A stretch of 23,829 nt of DNA from Bacteroidota bacterium (GCA_016868485.1 VGGT01000006.1:1-23829), one strand, 5' to 3'; numbered from the stretch's first letter, positions 15,820 through 23,712 are shown. Program-made: numbers and translations. The notes: generated by a model from the letters alone, not told the origin.

Positions 15820-17102
15820 GGTCTGGAAGGGGTCTGGGAATGGGCCGCAGGATCAATGCGCATGCGTTGGTTAACCACATCGCGCAGGAGTTGAAAGGTA
15901 GGCGTATAATGCTTCCATGCGAGGTCCTCCGCCCGGTCGTCGGGATGGTGGTAGGCCGTCACATCACCCTGTGTGTACAAAAACACGGCGGGCACATTCT
16001 TGAGCGTGAATGGATAGTGGTCGCTGTTGGGGGCATTCCTTCGTACGTCGATTCGACTGAGGAATTGTCCCTGGGCATTGCAACGACGAATGAGTTCGGT
16101 TAGGGCTGCCTCTTCCTCCCCGTTCACAACCATCAGTCCTTTCGATCCTCCGCCCATGAGGTCTAGGTTGATGACCAGGCAGTGCCGCTCAAGGGGAATA
16201 GGTGGATCCTTTACATACTGCCTTGAGCCTAAAAGGCCAGCTTCTTCAGCGGCAAAAGCCACAAACAATAGGCTGTAGGGTGGACGATTTTCGGATAGGG
16301 CGTAATGTCTGGCCAGGTCCATGAGCATGGCCGTACCGCTGGCGTTGTCGTTGGCACCCGGATACATGCACGAAAGACCCAACAGGCCTAAGTGGTCGTA
16401 GTGGGCGCACAACACTATGATCGAATCTGGGTATTGACTGCCCTCAATCATACCGACAATGTTGAATTGCAGGGAGGTATCGAGTCTTCCCTCGATGTTC
16501 CAGCGGAGGCGACGGGCATTTTTGGGTAAATGACTGGGGTCGATTCGGATGCGTGTGGTTTGACCCATGCTGTCGGCCAGTGAACCAATAAATGGTCCTT
16601 TGCGCCATTCCAGTTCCAAACGACCCTGAGCCGAAGCTTGAAGCCTTTTCTTAACGTGGCTGTTGTATGGGTAGGTGTAGGTCGACCGATCCGCATAATA
16701 GGGGTTGGCTCTTTTATTTCGGGGCAATCCTTTCAGGTATCCGGATCCACAGCCTGAACCTGCTGCCAGGCTGTAATCCACCCCAGTCTTCAGTCGCTTT
16801 CGCCCTACAGATAATTCAACCTCGTCATAGCAGGCCACACGCACGGTGCAGGGCGATGTGGGTAGCGTATGCAGGCCCCATCCCTCGAATCGTTCTTGGA
16901 TGTACACTCCCGCTGCCTGCTGTCCCCCCCGCTGATAACCCCTGCCCGCAAAAATGGGACTGCACAACGTATCGAGTATTTGCCGTGCCAAGAGCGTGTC
17001 TTGAGCATAAGAAAAATCAACAGCCGACAGGCAGACGCCCATACAAATGGCCATAATTCTTGGCCGCAACGGGTTCTGGAGCGTGTATGCCGATGGCCGC
17101 AT
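15816..17102 (-). CDS. Secreted M28 family zinc metallopeptidase
   Basis: This is a 428-residue exported aminopeptidase-type enzyme. A signal peptide is visible, with Arg residues then a hydrophobic stretch to about residue 33, ending Ser-Tyr-Ala-Gln. The two-zinc site is intact: LCAHYDHLG (His234, Asp236), GANDNASGTAML (Asp252), FAAEEAGLLGS (Glu286-Glu287), INLDLMGGG, and a late His in AYHHPDDRAED. It therefore should hydrolyse peptides in the periplasm or outside; specificity is not evident, and glutaminyl cyclase-like members of the family remain possible. The gene starts 21 bp after purS and overlaps rsmI by 4 bp. Confidence 0.9.
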   Translation of the reverse strand: MRPSAYTLQNPLRPRIMAICMGVCLSAVDFSYAQDTLLARQILDTLCSPIFAGRGYQRGGQQAAGVYIQERFEGWGLHTLPTSPCTVRVACYDEVELSVGRKRLKTGVDYSLAAGSGCGSGYLKGLPRNKRANPYYADRSTYTYPYNSHVKKRLQASAQGRLELEWRKGPFIGSLADSMGQTTRIRIDPSHLPKNARRLRWNIEGRLDTSLQFNIVGMIEGSQYPDSIIVLCAHYDHLGLLGLSCMYPGANDNASGTAMLMDLARHYALSENRPPYSLLFVAFAAEEAGLLGSRQYVKDPPIPLERHCLVINLDLMGGGSKGLMVVNGEEEAALTELIRRCNAQGQFLSRIDVRRNAPNSDHYPFTLKNVPAVFLYTQGDVTAYHHPDDRAEDLAWKHYTPTFQLLRDVVNQRMRIDPAAHSQTPSRP

Positions 17103-17123
17103 GGGTCATTCAGTAGAAATTCC

Positions 17124-17378
17124 TCAGGATATGGGTTCGAGTGTGTACTGAAAACGCTCCATGATGGTATTGGCGAGCAACTGCTTGCAGGCCGTATCGA
17201 CCGCCGCGCTGGCCGCCTCCTGGTTGTCGGCCTCAACCTGCACGCGAATGTGCTTGCCCACCCGAACTTGGGTGAGGTTCGCCAGATTCAATTTGGCCAA
17301 TCCTCCTTCAACCGCTTTTCCTTGGGGGTCTAATAGCGCGTCGTGGGGCATGATGTCGATGTGAGCGATGAAGATCAT
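17124..17378 (-). CDS. purS: Phosphoribosylformylglycinamidine synthase subunit PurS
   Basis: This 84-residue small subunit bridges PurQ and the short form of PurL in purine biosynthesis, where glutamine-derived ammonia converts FGAR to FGAM. It has the family features MPHDALLDPQGKAVEGGL, a central Val-Arg-Val-Gly-Lys strand, and ANTIMERFQYTLEP at the end. The size is typical. It sits 35 bp after pssA and 21 bp before the M28 peptidase gene. Neither purQ nor purL is in this window, so its partners must be elsewhere. Short Bacteroidota PurS proteins can be hard to separate from chance similarity, but the motif order here is convincing. Confidence 0.88.
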   Translation of the reverse strand: MIFIAHIDIMPHDALLDPQGKAVEGGLAKLNLANLTQVRVGKHIRVQVEADNQEAASAAVDTACKQLLANTIMERFQYTLEPIS

Positions 17379-17413
17379 AGGGATTTATTATCAAATGGAA
17401 GAATATTCGGGAA

Positions 17414-18154
17414 TTAAGGGCGAATGCTATTGGGGAAAAGCAATAAACGAAGAACGGAACAGAGCGTGTACGTCAATAAAGCACAAAATATGCCTGCATC
17501 GGGTGAAAGTAGCCATGCGCTCAAGACCCCAACGAGGGCCGAAGTCCCCAATACCATAAGGTCTGCAATCGCCGGGCCAGGAGCCCGATTTTTTAAGGAG
17601 GGCATGGGAAGGGGAGCGAGCATCAGCAGCGCCGTGCCCGAGGCGGCTCCATAGATCAGCAATTTGGTCAATTCCGAGCGGATCTGAAGCGAAAGGGGTT
17701 CATTTTGACCCAAAAAAGCGACGGCAGAAACGAGAATTAAGGCTGCAGCCGGACTGGCTAAACCAATAAAGTGGTCGGTTTGTCGCGTATCGTGGTTAAA
17801 CCGGGCTAAACGCAATGCCGCAGCGAGGGTGTGTACATAAACGATCCATTCGGTGCCGGCAAGACCCGGAGCGCTGGCCGCTAGTTGATACAATATAAAG
17901 GACGGAACAAGTCCGAAGCTCACCACATCGGCCAATGAATCCAAGTCTTTTCCTACAGGCGATGCCACACCCAGGGCTCGCGCTGCCATGCCATCAAACA
18001 AATCCAAAAAAGCCGCCAGCATGACGGCCCGGGAGGCACCCACCAAATCGCCCCAAGCAGCAAGGCTCACACCCACGCAACCCATCAGAAGGTTCATCAG
18101 CGTGATGGCATTGGGAATCCACGATTTTACGGCATGCACAAGGCCCTGAATCAT
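17414..18154 (-). CDS. pssA: CDP-diacylglycerol-serine O-phosphatidyltransferase
   Basis: This integral membrane enzyme of the CDP-alcohol phosphotransferase family makes phosphatidylserine, the precursor of phosphatidylethanolamine. The 246-residue protein has the full signature D54-G-x2-A-R-x8-G68-x3-D72-x3-D76, within FLDLFDGMAARALG and KDLDSLADVVSFGLVPS, which chelates the divalent cations. About seven hydrophobic segments are visible. IPNAITLMNLLMGC at the N-terminus and RLARFN after the third helix are typical of the serine enzyme. It is the promoter-proximal gene of the minus-strand cluster reaching down to the phosphatase gene, with TATTTTTG 20 bp before its ATG. Confidence 0.93.
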   Translation of the reverse strand: MIQGLVHAVKSWIPNAITLMNLLMGCVGVSLAAWGDLVGASRAVMLAAFLDLFDGMAARALGVASPVGKDLDSLADVVSFGLVPSFILYQLAASAPGLAGTEWIVYVHTLAAALRLARFNHDTRQTDHFIGLASPAAALILVSAVAFLGQNEPLSLQIRSELTKLLIYGAASGTALLMLAPLPMPSLKNRAPGPAIADLMVLGTSALVGVLSAWLLSPDAGIFCALLTYTLCSVLRLLLFPNSIRP

Positions 18155-18174
18155 CTTGTTTTCATAAAACGTCT

Positions 18175-18182
18175 CAAAAATA
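18175..18182 (-). promoter_or_regulatory. Candidate -7 promoter element for pssA (TATTTTTG)
   Basis: It is an exact TAnnTTTG match on the minus strand, 20 bp before the pssA start. No TTG at -33 was seen. The spacer to the desaturase gene holds this and the opposing element only. Confidence 0.4.
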
Positions 18183-18242
18183 AGTGGAAAAGAGCCCTAT
18201 TGGGTGTAAAAAAACAGCGAGAAATATATGAGTTCCCCTATG

Positions 18243-18250
18243 TACTTTTG
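18243..18250 (+). promoter_or_regulatory. Candidate -7 promoter element for the desaturase (TACTTTTG)
   Basis: It is an exact TAnnTTTG match 48 bp before the desaturase ATG, leaving an A/T-rich leader of about 45 bases. No convincing -33 element is present. Confidence 0.45.
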
Positions 18251-18298
18251 CAACTGATTTAGATAAAAGCCACACGAAACTAATTTTTCATTGAAAAT

Positions 18299-19366
18299 AT
18301 GAAAGTACCAGCGATCAAGTTTGCCAGAAGTTCTCAAGACGGATTTTTCCCTGTTCTTCGTGAACGGGTCGACCAATGGTTTCAACAACAAGGCATCTCC
18401 CAGAAGGGTGGAAGCCGCATGGTATACAAATCATTGGGCATGCTTGCTTTATACATTGCGCCCTTCGCTCTGATTCTTACCGGATGGTTTACGCCCCTTC
18501 AAATGCTGGTCTTGGCCTTGCTGATGGGGATCGGTTTGGCTGGCGTGGGCATGTCGGTCATGCACGATGCCTGCCATGGCGCATTCAGCGACCGTCCTTG
18601 GATCAACCGATTGTTCTCAGGTAGCATGTACCTCTTGGGGGGGAATGTCTACAATTGGAAGGTGCAACACAATACCTTGCATCATACATTCACCAACATC
18701 CACGAGGCTGATGGCGACATCGCAGGGCGTTTTATCCTCCGCTTCGACAAGCATGATCCCTATCTGGGCATCATGCGTCTGCAGTTTTTGTATGGTCCAT
18801 TTTTGTACAGCCTTATGGTGATGACCTTTCATATCAAGGATTTTGTTCAGGTGATTACGTGGGGTCGTCAGTCGGGTGCCGCCGCTTTTCGTCGCGAACT
18901 CACGACCTTGGTGGTGAGCAAAGTGTTCTATTTTGGGGTTTTACTCATACCTTATTTTCTGCTGCCCATTAGCTTCGGACAATGGTTCTTGGGCTACGCG
19001 GTGATGGCTTTGGTTGCGGGATTTATTATGGCGTCTGTTTTTCAGTTGGCACACTTGGTGGAAGGGGTCGACCAGCCGCTTCCGGATCAGGATGGAAAAA
19101 TGGAAAAGCCATGGGCGGATCACCAATTGCATACCACTGCCAATTTTGCCCGTAAAAACAAATTGTTGAATTGGTACGTGGGAGGACTCAACTACCAAAT
19201 AGAGCACCACTTATTCCCGAATATTTGCCACATCCACTACCCGGCCATCTCTCAGATCGTCGAACAAACAGCGCGCGAATTCAACCTACCTTATCACTGC
19301 TTCGATAATCTGTCCGGTGCCTATGTTTCGCACATACGCACTTTATACGCCCTGGGTAAGCCTTGA
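18299..19366 (+). CDS. Membrane fatty acid (acyl-CoA/acyl-lipid) desaturase, front-end type without cytochrome b5
   Basis: This 355-residue di-iron membrane desaturase introduces a double bond into a fatty acyl chain. The three His boxes are HDACH at 89-93, HNTLHH at 124-129 and QIEHH at 300-304. Gln instead of His in the third box is characteristic of front-end (delta-5/6-like) desaturases. Four hydrophobic spans lie at about 45-88 and 215-255. No cytochrome b5 domain is fused at either end, so a separate electron donor is needed. It has its own promoter and no cotranscribed neighbour. Regiospecificity cannot be read from sequence. The desaturase together with pssA, lpxK and lnt indicates active tailoring of membrane lipids. 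Confidence 0.92.
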   Translation: MKVPAIKFARSSQDGFFPVLRERVDQWFQQQGISQKGGSRMVYKSLGMLALYIAPFALILTGWFTPLQMLVLALLMGIGLAGVGMSVMHDACHGAFSDRPWINRLFSGSMYLLGGNVYNWKVQHNTLHHTFTNIHEADGDIAGRFILRFDKHDPYLGIMRLQFLYGPFLYSLMVMTFHIKDFVQVITWGRQSGAAAFRRELTTLVVSKVFYFGVLLIPYFLLPISFGQWFLGYAVMALVAGFIMASVFQLAHLVEGVDQPLPDQDGKMEKPWADHQLHTTANFARKNKLLNWYVGGLNYQIEHHLFPNICHIHYPAISQIVEQTAREFNLPYHCFDNLSGAYVSHIRTLYALGKP

Positions 19367-19435
19367 TGCTTTGCTTTAGCTTTTATTGAGCCCTGTCCTT
19401 GTTTTTTCTCTTGCCTTGTCCTTAGGTTCGTCCTT

Positions 19436-19623
19436 AGCCTCTGCCTTGGATTTGTCCCCAACCTCAGCCTTGGGTTCGCCATAGCCTCTGCCTTGGATTT
19501 GTCCCCAACCTCAGCCTTGGGTTCGCCATAGCCTCTGCCTGGGATTTGTCCCCAGCCTGCTCTTGTTGTCGTCCATAGCCTCTGCCTGGGATTGTTCCCC
19601 AGCCTGCTCTTGTTGTCGTCCAT
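19436..19623. repeat. 47-bp tandem repeat between convergent desaturase and queG genes
   Basis: Four units start with AGCCTCTGCC at 19436, 19483, 19530 and 19577, each 47 bp. The first two are identical to each other and carry CCAACCTCAGCCTTGGGTTC. The last two carry CCAGCCTGCTCTTGTTGTC. Degenerate partial units extend left to about 19405. On the minus strand a partial unit begins right after the queG stop codon (ATCCCAGC). The array fills the 272-bp gap between the convergent genes; I see no promoter or strong terminator in it. A minus-strand frame through the array stays open only because of its composition. Confidence 0.93.
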
Positions 19624-19638
19624 CACTTAGCTGGGATA

Positions 19639-20589
19639 CTACTCAGCGTTATCATCCCCTGCATCACCCAATGCTACCAGGCGTACGGTCGACATCAGCC
19701 GATCATAGCCAGCTCGTTTGACAGCACTTCGGCGAAATAAGGTCCCAAAAACCTCATGCGTCATTTCAACCCAGGCATCTCGATCGAGTAGGGGTAAATC
19801 GGGATGGGGCATCAGCCGTTCCTCGTGGTGCCGTCGGCTGAAACGGTTCCAAGGGCACACTTCCTGACAAATGTCGCACCCAAATACCCAGTCTTTCCAT
19901 TGTCCTTGGGCCCATTGGGGCATCTGATCGCGCAGCTCAATCGTGAGGTAGCTGATGCATCGACTGCCATCGACTTTATAGGGTGTGATGGCCTGGGTCG
20001 GACACGCATCGATGCAACGGGTGCAGGTGCCGCAATAATCGGCCATGGAGCCATCGGGCGCCAACTCCAGATCGGAGATGAGTTCACATAAAAAGAAGTA
20101 GCTGCCTTGTTCGCGGGTAATCAGGTTCGTGTTTTTGCCCACCCAGCCGAGTCCAGATCGGGCTGCCCAGCTTTTTTCGAGTACAGGAGCACTGTCCACG
20201 AAAATCCGGCCTTCGATCTGCCCAATGCGTGCGCGTAGGCAGTCCAGCAGTTCCCTGAGTTTGTCGCGCAACACAAAATGGTAGTCCTCCCCATAGGCAT
20301 ATTGCGCGATACGGGGTGTGTCATCACCCCCCACAGAATCAGGGTTGTGGTAGTTGAACAACAGGCTCACCACCGACCGAGCCCCGGGCACCAATTTGCG
20401 GGGATCTAAGCGCATGTCGAAGTTGCGCTCCATATAAGCCATTTGGCCTTGCATACCCGATTTGAGCCATTGTTCGAGCCGCGGTGCATCCTCTTCTAAA
20501 AATTCGGCCCGGCTAATCCCACAGGCATGGAAACCGATCCGCTTGGCCTCCTCCTTCACCCACTGGGCATGAAGGCGCGCAGTTTTCAT
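19639..20589 (-). CDS. queG: Epoxyqueuosine reductase
   Basis: This cobalamin-dependent iron-sulfur enzyme carries out the last step of queuosine synthesis, reducing epoxyqueuosine to queuosine in tRNA in the cytoplasm. The 316-residue protein has FVDSAPVLEKSWAARSGLGW at 130-149 with the catalytic Asp132. CGTCTRCIDACP (Cys186, 189, 192, 196) and CDICQEVCPWN (Cys238, 241, 245), with Cys211 between them, bind two [4Fe-4S] clusters. It lacks the C-terminal HEAT-repeat extension of longer homologues, as is common in Bacteroidota. The start overlaps the stop of the upstream ferredoxin gene in an ATGA, implying coupled translation. The 3' end abuts a 47-bp minisatellite. Confidence 0.95.
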   Translation of the reverse strand: MKTARLHAQWVKEEAKRIGFHACGISRAEFLEEDAPRLEQWLKSGMQGQMAYMERNFDMRLDPRKLVPGARSVVSLLFNYHNPDSVGGDDTPRIAQYAYGEDYHFVLRDKLRELLDCLRARIGQIEGRIFVDSAPVLEKSWAARSGLGWVGKNTNLITREQGSYFFLCELISDLELAPDGSMADYCGTCTRCIDACPTQAITPYKVDGSRCISYLTIELRDQMPQWAQGQWKDWVFGCDICQEVCPWNRFSRRHHEERLMPHPDLPLLDRDAWVEMTHEVFGTLFRRSAVKRAGYDRLMSTVRLVALGDAGDDNAE

Positions 20590-21002
20590 TGCTTGGTCGC
20601 CTCAATCGAATCGTTTGCCTGGGGTCGATGAACCATCGAATCATTTGCCTGAATTGGATGAACCATCGAATCGTTTGCCTGAGGTCGATGAATTTGTAGC
20701 CGCCGTACGGGGGAACCATCACCTAAGTGGGCCTCTACGATTTCGTGCGCATCAGCGGGTTGTACGCCACCATACCACACACCTTCGGGGTAGACCACCA
20801 AGGTTGGTCCGTCTGCGCAAGCGTCGAGACAGGCACAAGCTTGAGCCCGCACACGAATGGAGGCGGTCGGTTCGGAATGGATCGCTCGAACAGAATCACG
20901 TAGGGCCTGTACCATCATCTGAGCCTGTTCCTTGCCACAACTTTTCTTAGACGGGTCGCTGCGCTCATTTTGGCAAACAAAAAAATGCTTGTCGTACTTC
21001 AT
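20586..21002 (-). CDS. Thioredoxin-like [2Fe-2S] ferredoxin with C-terminal decapeptide repeats
   Basis: This is a 138-residue soluble electron carrier. Residues 1-103 are a thioredoxin-fold [2Fe-2S] ferredoxin: KHFFVCQNERSD with Cys10, SCGKEQA with Cys22, and ACACLDACADGPT with Cys58 and Cys62 as the second ligand pair. VVYPEGVWYGGV is conserved in the family. After the domain come three 10-residue repeats of the form HRPQANDSM (104-133) and a short tail, absent from ordinary members. The ATG at 21002 fits the family start; the frame is open a little further only to a TTG. The stop overlaps queG by 4 bp. I infer a role as electron donor to QueG; the domain call is firm, the partnership is not. 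Confidence 0.87.
   Translation of the reverse strand: MKYDKHFFVCQNERSDPSKKSCGKEQAQMMVQALRDSVRAIHSEPTASIRVRAQACACLDACADGPTLVVYPEGVWYGGVQPADAHEIVEAHLGDGSPVRRLQIHRPQANDSMVHPIQANDSMVHRPQANDSIEATKQ
20605..20692. repeat. 30-bp tandem repeat at the 3' end of the ferredoxin gene
   Basis: Units are 20605-20634, 20635-20664 and 20665-20692 (partial), each starting ATCGAATC with TTTGCCTG inside. Thirty bases equal ten codons, so copy changes would keep the frame, the stop and the ATGA overlap with queG. Confidence 0.92.
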
Positions 21003-21007
21003 AACCA

Positions 21008-21015
21008 CAAAAATA
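21008..21015 (-). promoter_or_regulatory. Candidate -7 promoter element for the ferredoxin-queG unit (TATTTTTG)
   Basis: It is an exact match to TAnnTTTG on the minus strand, only 5 bp before the ATG. If used, transcription would start at or next to the start codon, giving a leaderless or nearly leaderless transcript. No -33 match was found. Confidence 0.4.
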
Positions 21016-21073
21016 CGTAGCAAATCCGTTCATACTGAGCCTTTGTGGACAAGAGAAAAGGCTGCCAATCCCC

Positions 21074-21081
21074 TATTTTTG
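21074..21081 (+). promoter_or_regulatory. Candidate -7 promoter element for priA (TATTTTTG)
   Basis: It is an exact TAnnTTTG match 4 bp before the priA ATG, again implying a leaderless transcript if real. A TTTG at 21042-21045 is 28 bp upstream, longer than usual spacing. Confidence 0.4.
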
Positions 21082-21085
21082 CAAA

Positions 21086-23644
21086 ATGCCTGAGGATGCC
21101 CACTACGCCGAGATCTTACTGCCGTTGCACATCCCGGGTACCTATACGTATAGGGTGCCCGACGCTTTGGTGGCTGCATTGCAGATAGGGATCCGTGTGG
21201 TGGTGCCCCTCGGACGAAACCGGCTCGTGGCCGGACTCATTTGGTCCATACACCGCAATCCGCCCATAAAGGGTACGACACGGGATATCCTTGAGGTACT
21301 CGACGACCAGCCCGTGGTCGATGAACGCATGAAGAAGTTTTGGGAGTGGATGTCGGCCTATTACCTCTGTTATCCGGGCGATGTTATGCAGGCCGCGCTA
21401 CCCAGTGCCATGCGAATCAGTTCAGAAACCCGCTTTGTTCGCGACCCCGATTTCGATGCAGAGGCATTCCAACGGGCCTACCTCCCAAGCAGTGATGAGG
21501 CGTTGCTGTTGCGCAACCTGATGGCCCTTGAAGTCGAGGAGGATTCGGGAGCGGAGGATTCGGGAGCGGAGGATTCGGGAGTGGAGGAGAAAACCCCCGC
21601 GCTTTGGGTTGATGCGCGCCACAGCATGGCCCAAGCGCAAATTCAGCAGTTGCTCGGCCGGAAGTTGGTGGGAGGGCTTCTTCGTCGGTTGGTAGCCCAA
21701 GGCTACATTCGCGCTGTTGAAAACCTCGACAACAAATACAAGGAGAAAAGAGCCCGTTATTATCGGCTGGTTGAGGCCTATCGCCATGATGAAGCGCTTC
21801 GTTCGCTCATGCAAGAAGTAGAACGTCGTTCGCCACGCCAAACAGACATACTTATGGCCTATCTGCAAGAGTCGCCGGCCCGCGCCTGGGTGGCCCGTAC
21901 GCAGCTGGTCGATTATAAAAAATTGCCTGCCTACGCGCTGCAGACCTTGGTGGAGAAAGGCATATTCGAGCATACCACTTTTCGGGTGGATCGCGTGCCC
22001 GTTGTGTTGGGGCGCGGCGAAGCCTATACCTTATCAGACCGACAACTTCAAGCACTCGAAGAAACAGAACAGGCTTGGATGCAACGTCTTCCGGTACTCT
22101 TGTATGGGTGGACAGGCAGTGGAAAAACCCTGCTTTATGTAGAGCTGATCCTCCGAAACCTAGCCGACGGGGAGCAGGCACTTTATATCCTTCCCGAAAT
22201 TGCCCTCACCACCCAACTGCTCGAACGTCTGCGCCGATACCTAGGAATAGGCATTGCGATGTACCATTCGCGCTTTAGTGATTCCGAACGCGCCGAGATT
22301 TGGCAACAAGTAGCCGACGGACAAGCACGGGTGGTCTTAGGTGCGCGTTCTGCCGTGTTCCTTCCCTTTCGCAAGCTGGGAATGGTGGTGGTCGACGAAG
22401 AGCACGATGCTTCCTTTAAGCAGGAGGATCCGGCCCCCCGCTACCACGGCCGCGACTCGGCATTGGTATTGGCGGCTACCCACGGCAGCCGTGTGATTTT
22501 GGGGTCGGCGACCCCTTCCATGGAGAGTTGGTACCTGGCCACAACGGGAAAATACCATTTGGTGCGCTTGGAAGAACGCTTTGGTGGGATACAGCTACCA
22601 CAAATTCATCGGGTGGATCTTTTGGCTGAGAAACGCAACAAAACCCTAAAAGGAGAGTTGTCTGGGGCGCTTTGTGCGGCCATCCAAAAAAGGCTCGACC
22701 GGCAAGAACAAATCATCCTCTTGCAAAACCGACGGGGTTATGTGCCCTATACCGAATGTGCCGATTGTGGATGGACACCGGGCTGCACCGATTGCGACAT
22801 CACCCTGACCTTTCATAAAACCAGGCACCGCATGGCTTGCCACTATTGCGGGTTCCAGGCCATTCCAGCGCCTGCTTGCCCCGCCTGCGGCAGCATTGAA
22901 TTGAGAACCAAAGGATTTGGTACAGAGAAAATAGAAGAGGAAGTGCTTCAGGTGTTCCCAAACATCCGGGTGGCTCGCCTCGACCAGGACGTAGCCCGCA
23001 AAAAGCATGCCTATGCGGATATCCTTGGTCGGTTTGAAGCAGGGCAGCTTGATCTTTTGGTGGGCACCCAAATGGTGGCCAAGGGATTAGATTTTGAACG
23101 GGTAACCCTCGTGGGGGTGCTTAATGCCGATTCAGGACTCAAAATGCCCGATTTTAGGGCGCAGGAACGTACTTTTCAGTTGTTGAGTCAGGTGAGTGGC
23201 CGGTCGGGTCGGCGCCAGGTGCGTGGTGAGGTACTGATACAATCGCGTCAACCACGGCATCCGCTGCTTCAACAGATACAGGAACACAACTACATCGGAT
23301 TTGTAGCGGCCGAATTGGGAAGTCGATCCGCACACGGTTACCCACCCTTCGTCCGTCTGATCCGTTTGAGCATCCGGCACCGGCAAGAGGCCACCGCATC
23401 GCGCGCTGCACTATGGCTGGCGAATGAACTGCGTCGACTCCTTGGTCCAAGAGTTACAGGCCCTTCTGTGCCCACGATTGCCCGGGTACGAAATGAATAC
23501 CACCGCGAGTTGTTGCTGAAAATCGAGCGGGCAGGTCCCGATTTAGCTAAGGTCAAACGAAATGTCATGGATGCAGTCACCGCCCTCGAAGAAAGTTCGC
23601 TGGGGCACCAATGCCGCATTTGGCTGGATGTTGATCCCGCTTAA
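21086..23644 (+). CDS. priA: Primosomal protein N' (replication restart helicase)
   Basis: PriA is a 3'-5' DNA helicase that reloads the replisome at collapsed forks. The 852-residue protein has a 3'-DNA-binding N-terminus (HYAEILLPLHIPGTYTYRVP), Walker A GWTGSGKT at 341-348, the DEEH box at 437-440, and LGSATPS. A zinc-binding insertion starts at Cys558 (CADCGWTPGCTDCD, then CHYCG and CPACGS). GTQMVAKGLDFERVTLVG and QVSGRSGRR form the C-terminal helicase half. Residues 152-166 are three copies of a five-residue acidic repeat (Glu-Asp-Ser-Gly-Ala/Val) in the linker after the N-terminal domain, encoded by a 15-bp tandem repeat. The start at 21086 matches the usual N-terminus. Confidence 0.96.
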   Translation: MPEDAHYAEILLPLHIPGTYTYRVPDALVAALQIGIRVVVPLGRNRLVAGLIWSIHRNPPIKGTTRDILEVLDDQPVVDERMKKFWEWMSAYYLCYPGDVMQAALPSAMRISSETRFVRDPDFDAEAFQRAYLPSSDEALLLRNLMALEVEEDSGAEDSGAEDSGVEEKTPALWVDARHSMAQAQIQQLLGRKLVGGLLRRLVAQGYIRAVENLDNKYKEKRARYYRLVEAYRHDEALRSLMQEVERRSPRQTDILMAYLQESPARAWVARTQLVDYKKLPAYALQTLVEKGIFEHTTFRVDRVPVVLGRGEAYTLSDRQLQALEETEQAWMQRLPVLLYGWTGSGKTLLYVELILRNLADGEQALYILPEIALTTQLLERLRRYLGIGIAMYHSRFSDSERAEIWQQVADGQARVVLGARSAVFLPFRKLGMVVVDEEHDASFKQEDPAPRYHGRDSALVLAATHGSRVILGSATPSMESWYLATTGKYHLVRLEERFGGIQLPQIHRVDLLAEKRNKTLKGELSGALCAAIQKRLDRQEQIILLQNRRGYVPYTECADCGWTPGCTDCDITLTFHKTRHRMACHYCGFQAIPAPACPACGSIELRTKGFGTEKIEEEVLQVFPNIRVARLDQDVARKKHAYADILGRFEAGQLDLLVGTQMVAKGLDFERVTLVGVLNADSGLKMPDFRAQERTFQLLSQVSGRSGRRQVRGEVLIQSRQPRHPLLQQIQEHNYIGFVAAELGSRSAHGYPPFVRLIRLSIRHRQEATASRAALWLANELRRLLGPRVTGPSVPTIARVRNEYHRELLLKIERAGPDLAKVKRNVMDAVTALEESSLGHQCRIWLDVDPA
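21539..21583. repeat. 15-bp in-frame tandem repeat in priA
   Basis: Three copies of GAGGATTCGGGAGCG (the third with one change) at 21539, 21554 and 21569 encode an acidic Ser/Gly-containing loop. Confidence 0.92.
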
Positions 23645-23675
23645 TGAGTACCTATGAAAGACGCATGATCACGCG

Positions 23676-23683
23676 TATTTTTG
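23676..23683 (+). promoter_or_regulatory. Candidate -7 promoter element for the last gene (TATTTTTG)
   Basis: It is an exact TAnnTTTG match 29 bp before the ATG at 23713 and just after the priA stop, suggesting that the exported protein gene has its own promoter. ACGC and GCGT flanking 23665-23672 could form a very weak priA terminator stem overlapping it. Confidence 0.4.
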
Positions 23684-23712
23684 AAGCATTCCAAACCACC
23701 GCTAAGCCACTT

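Noticed and set aside
19321..19626. Minus-strand 101-codon frame rich in Arg, Lys and Gly
   Set aside because: It is a translation of the 47-bp repeats and runs antisense into the desaturase 3' end; the unit is not a multiple of three.
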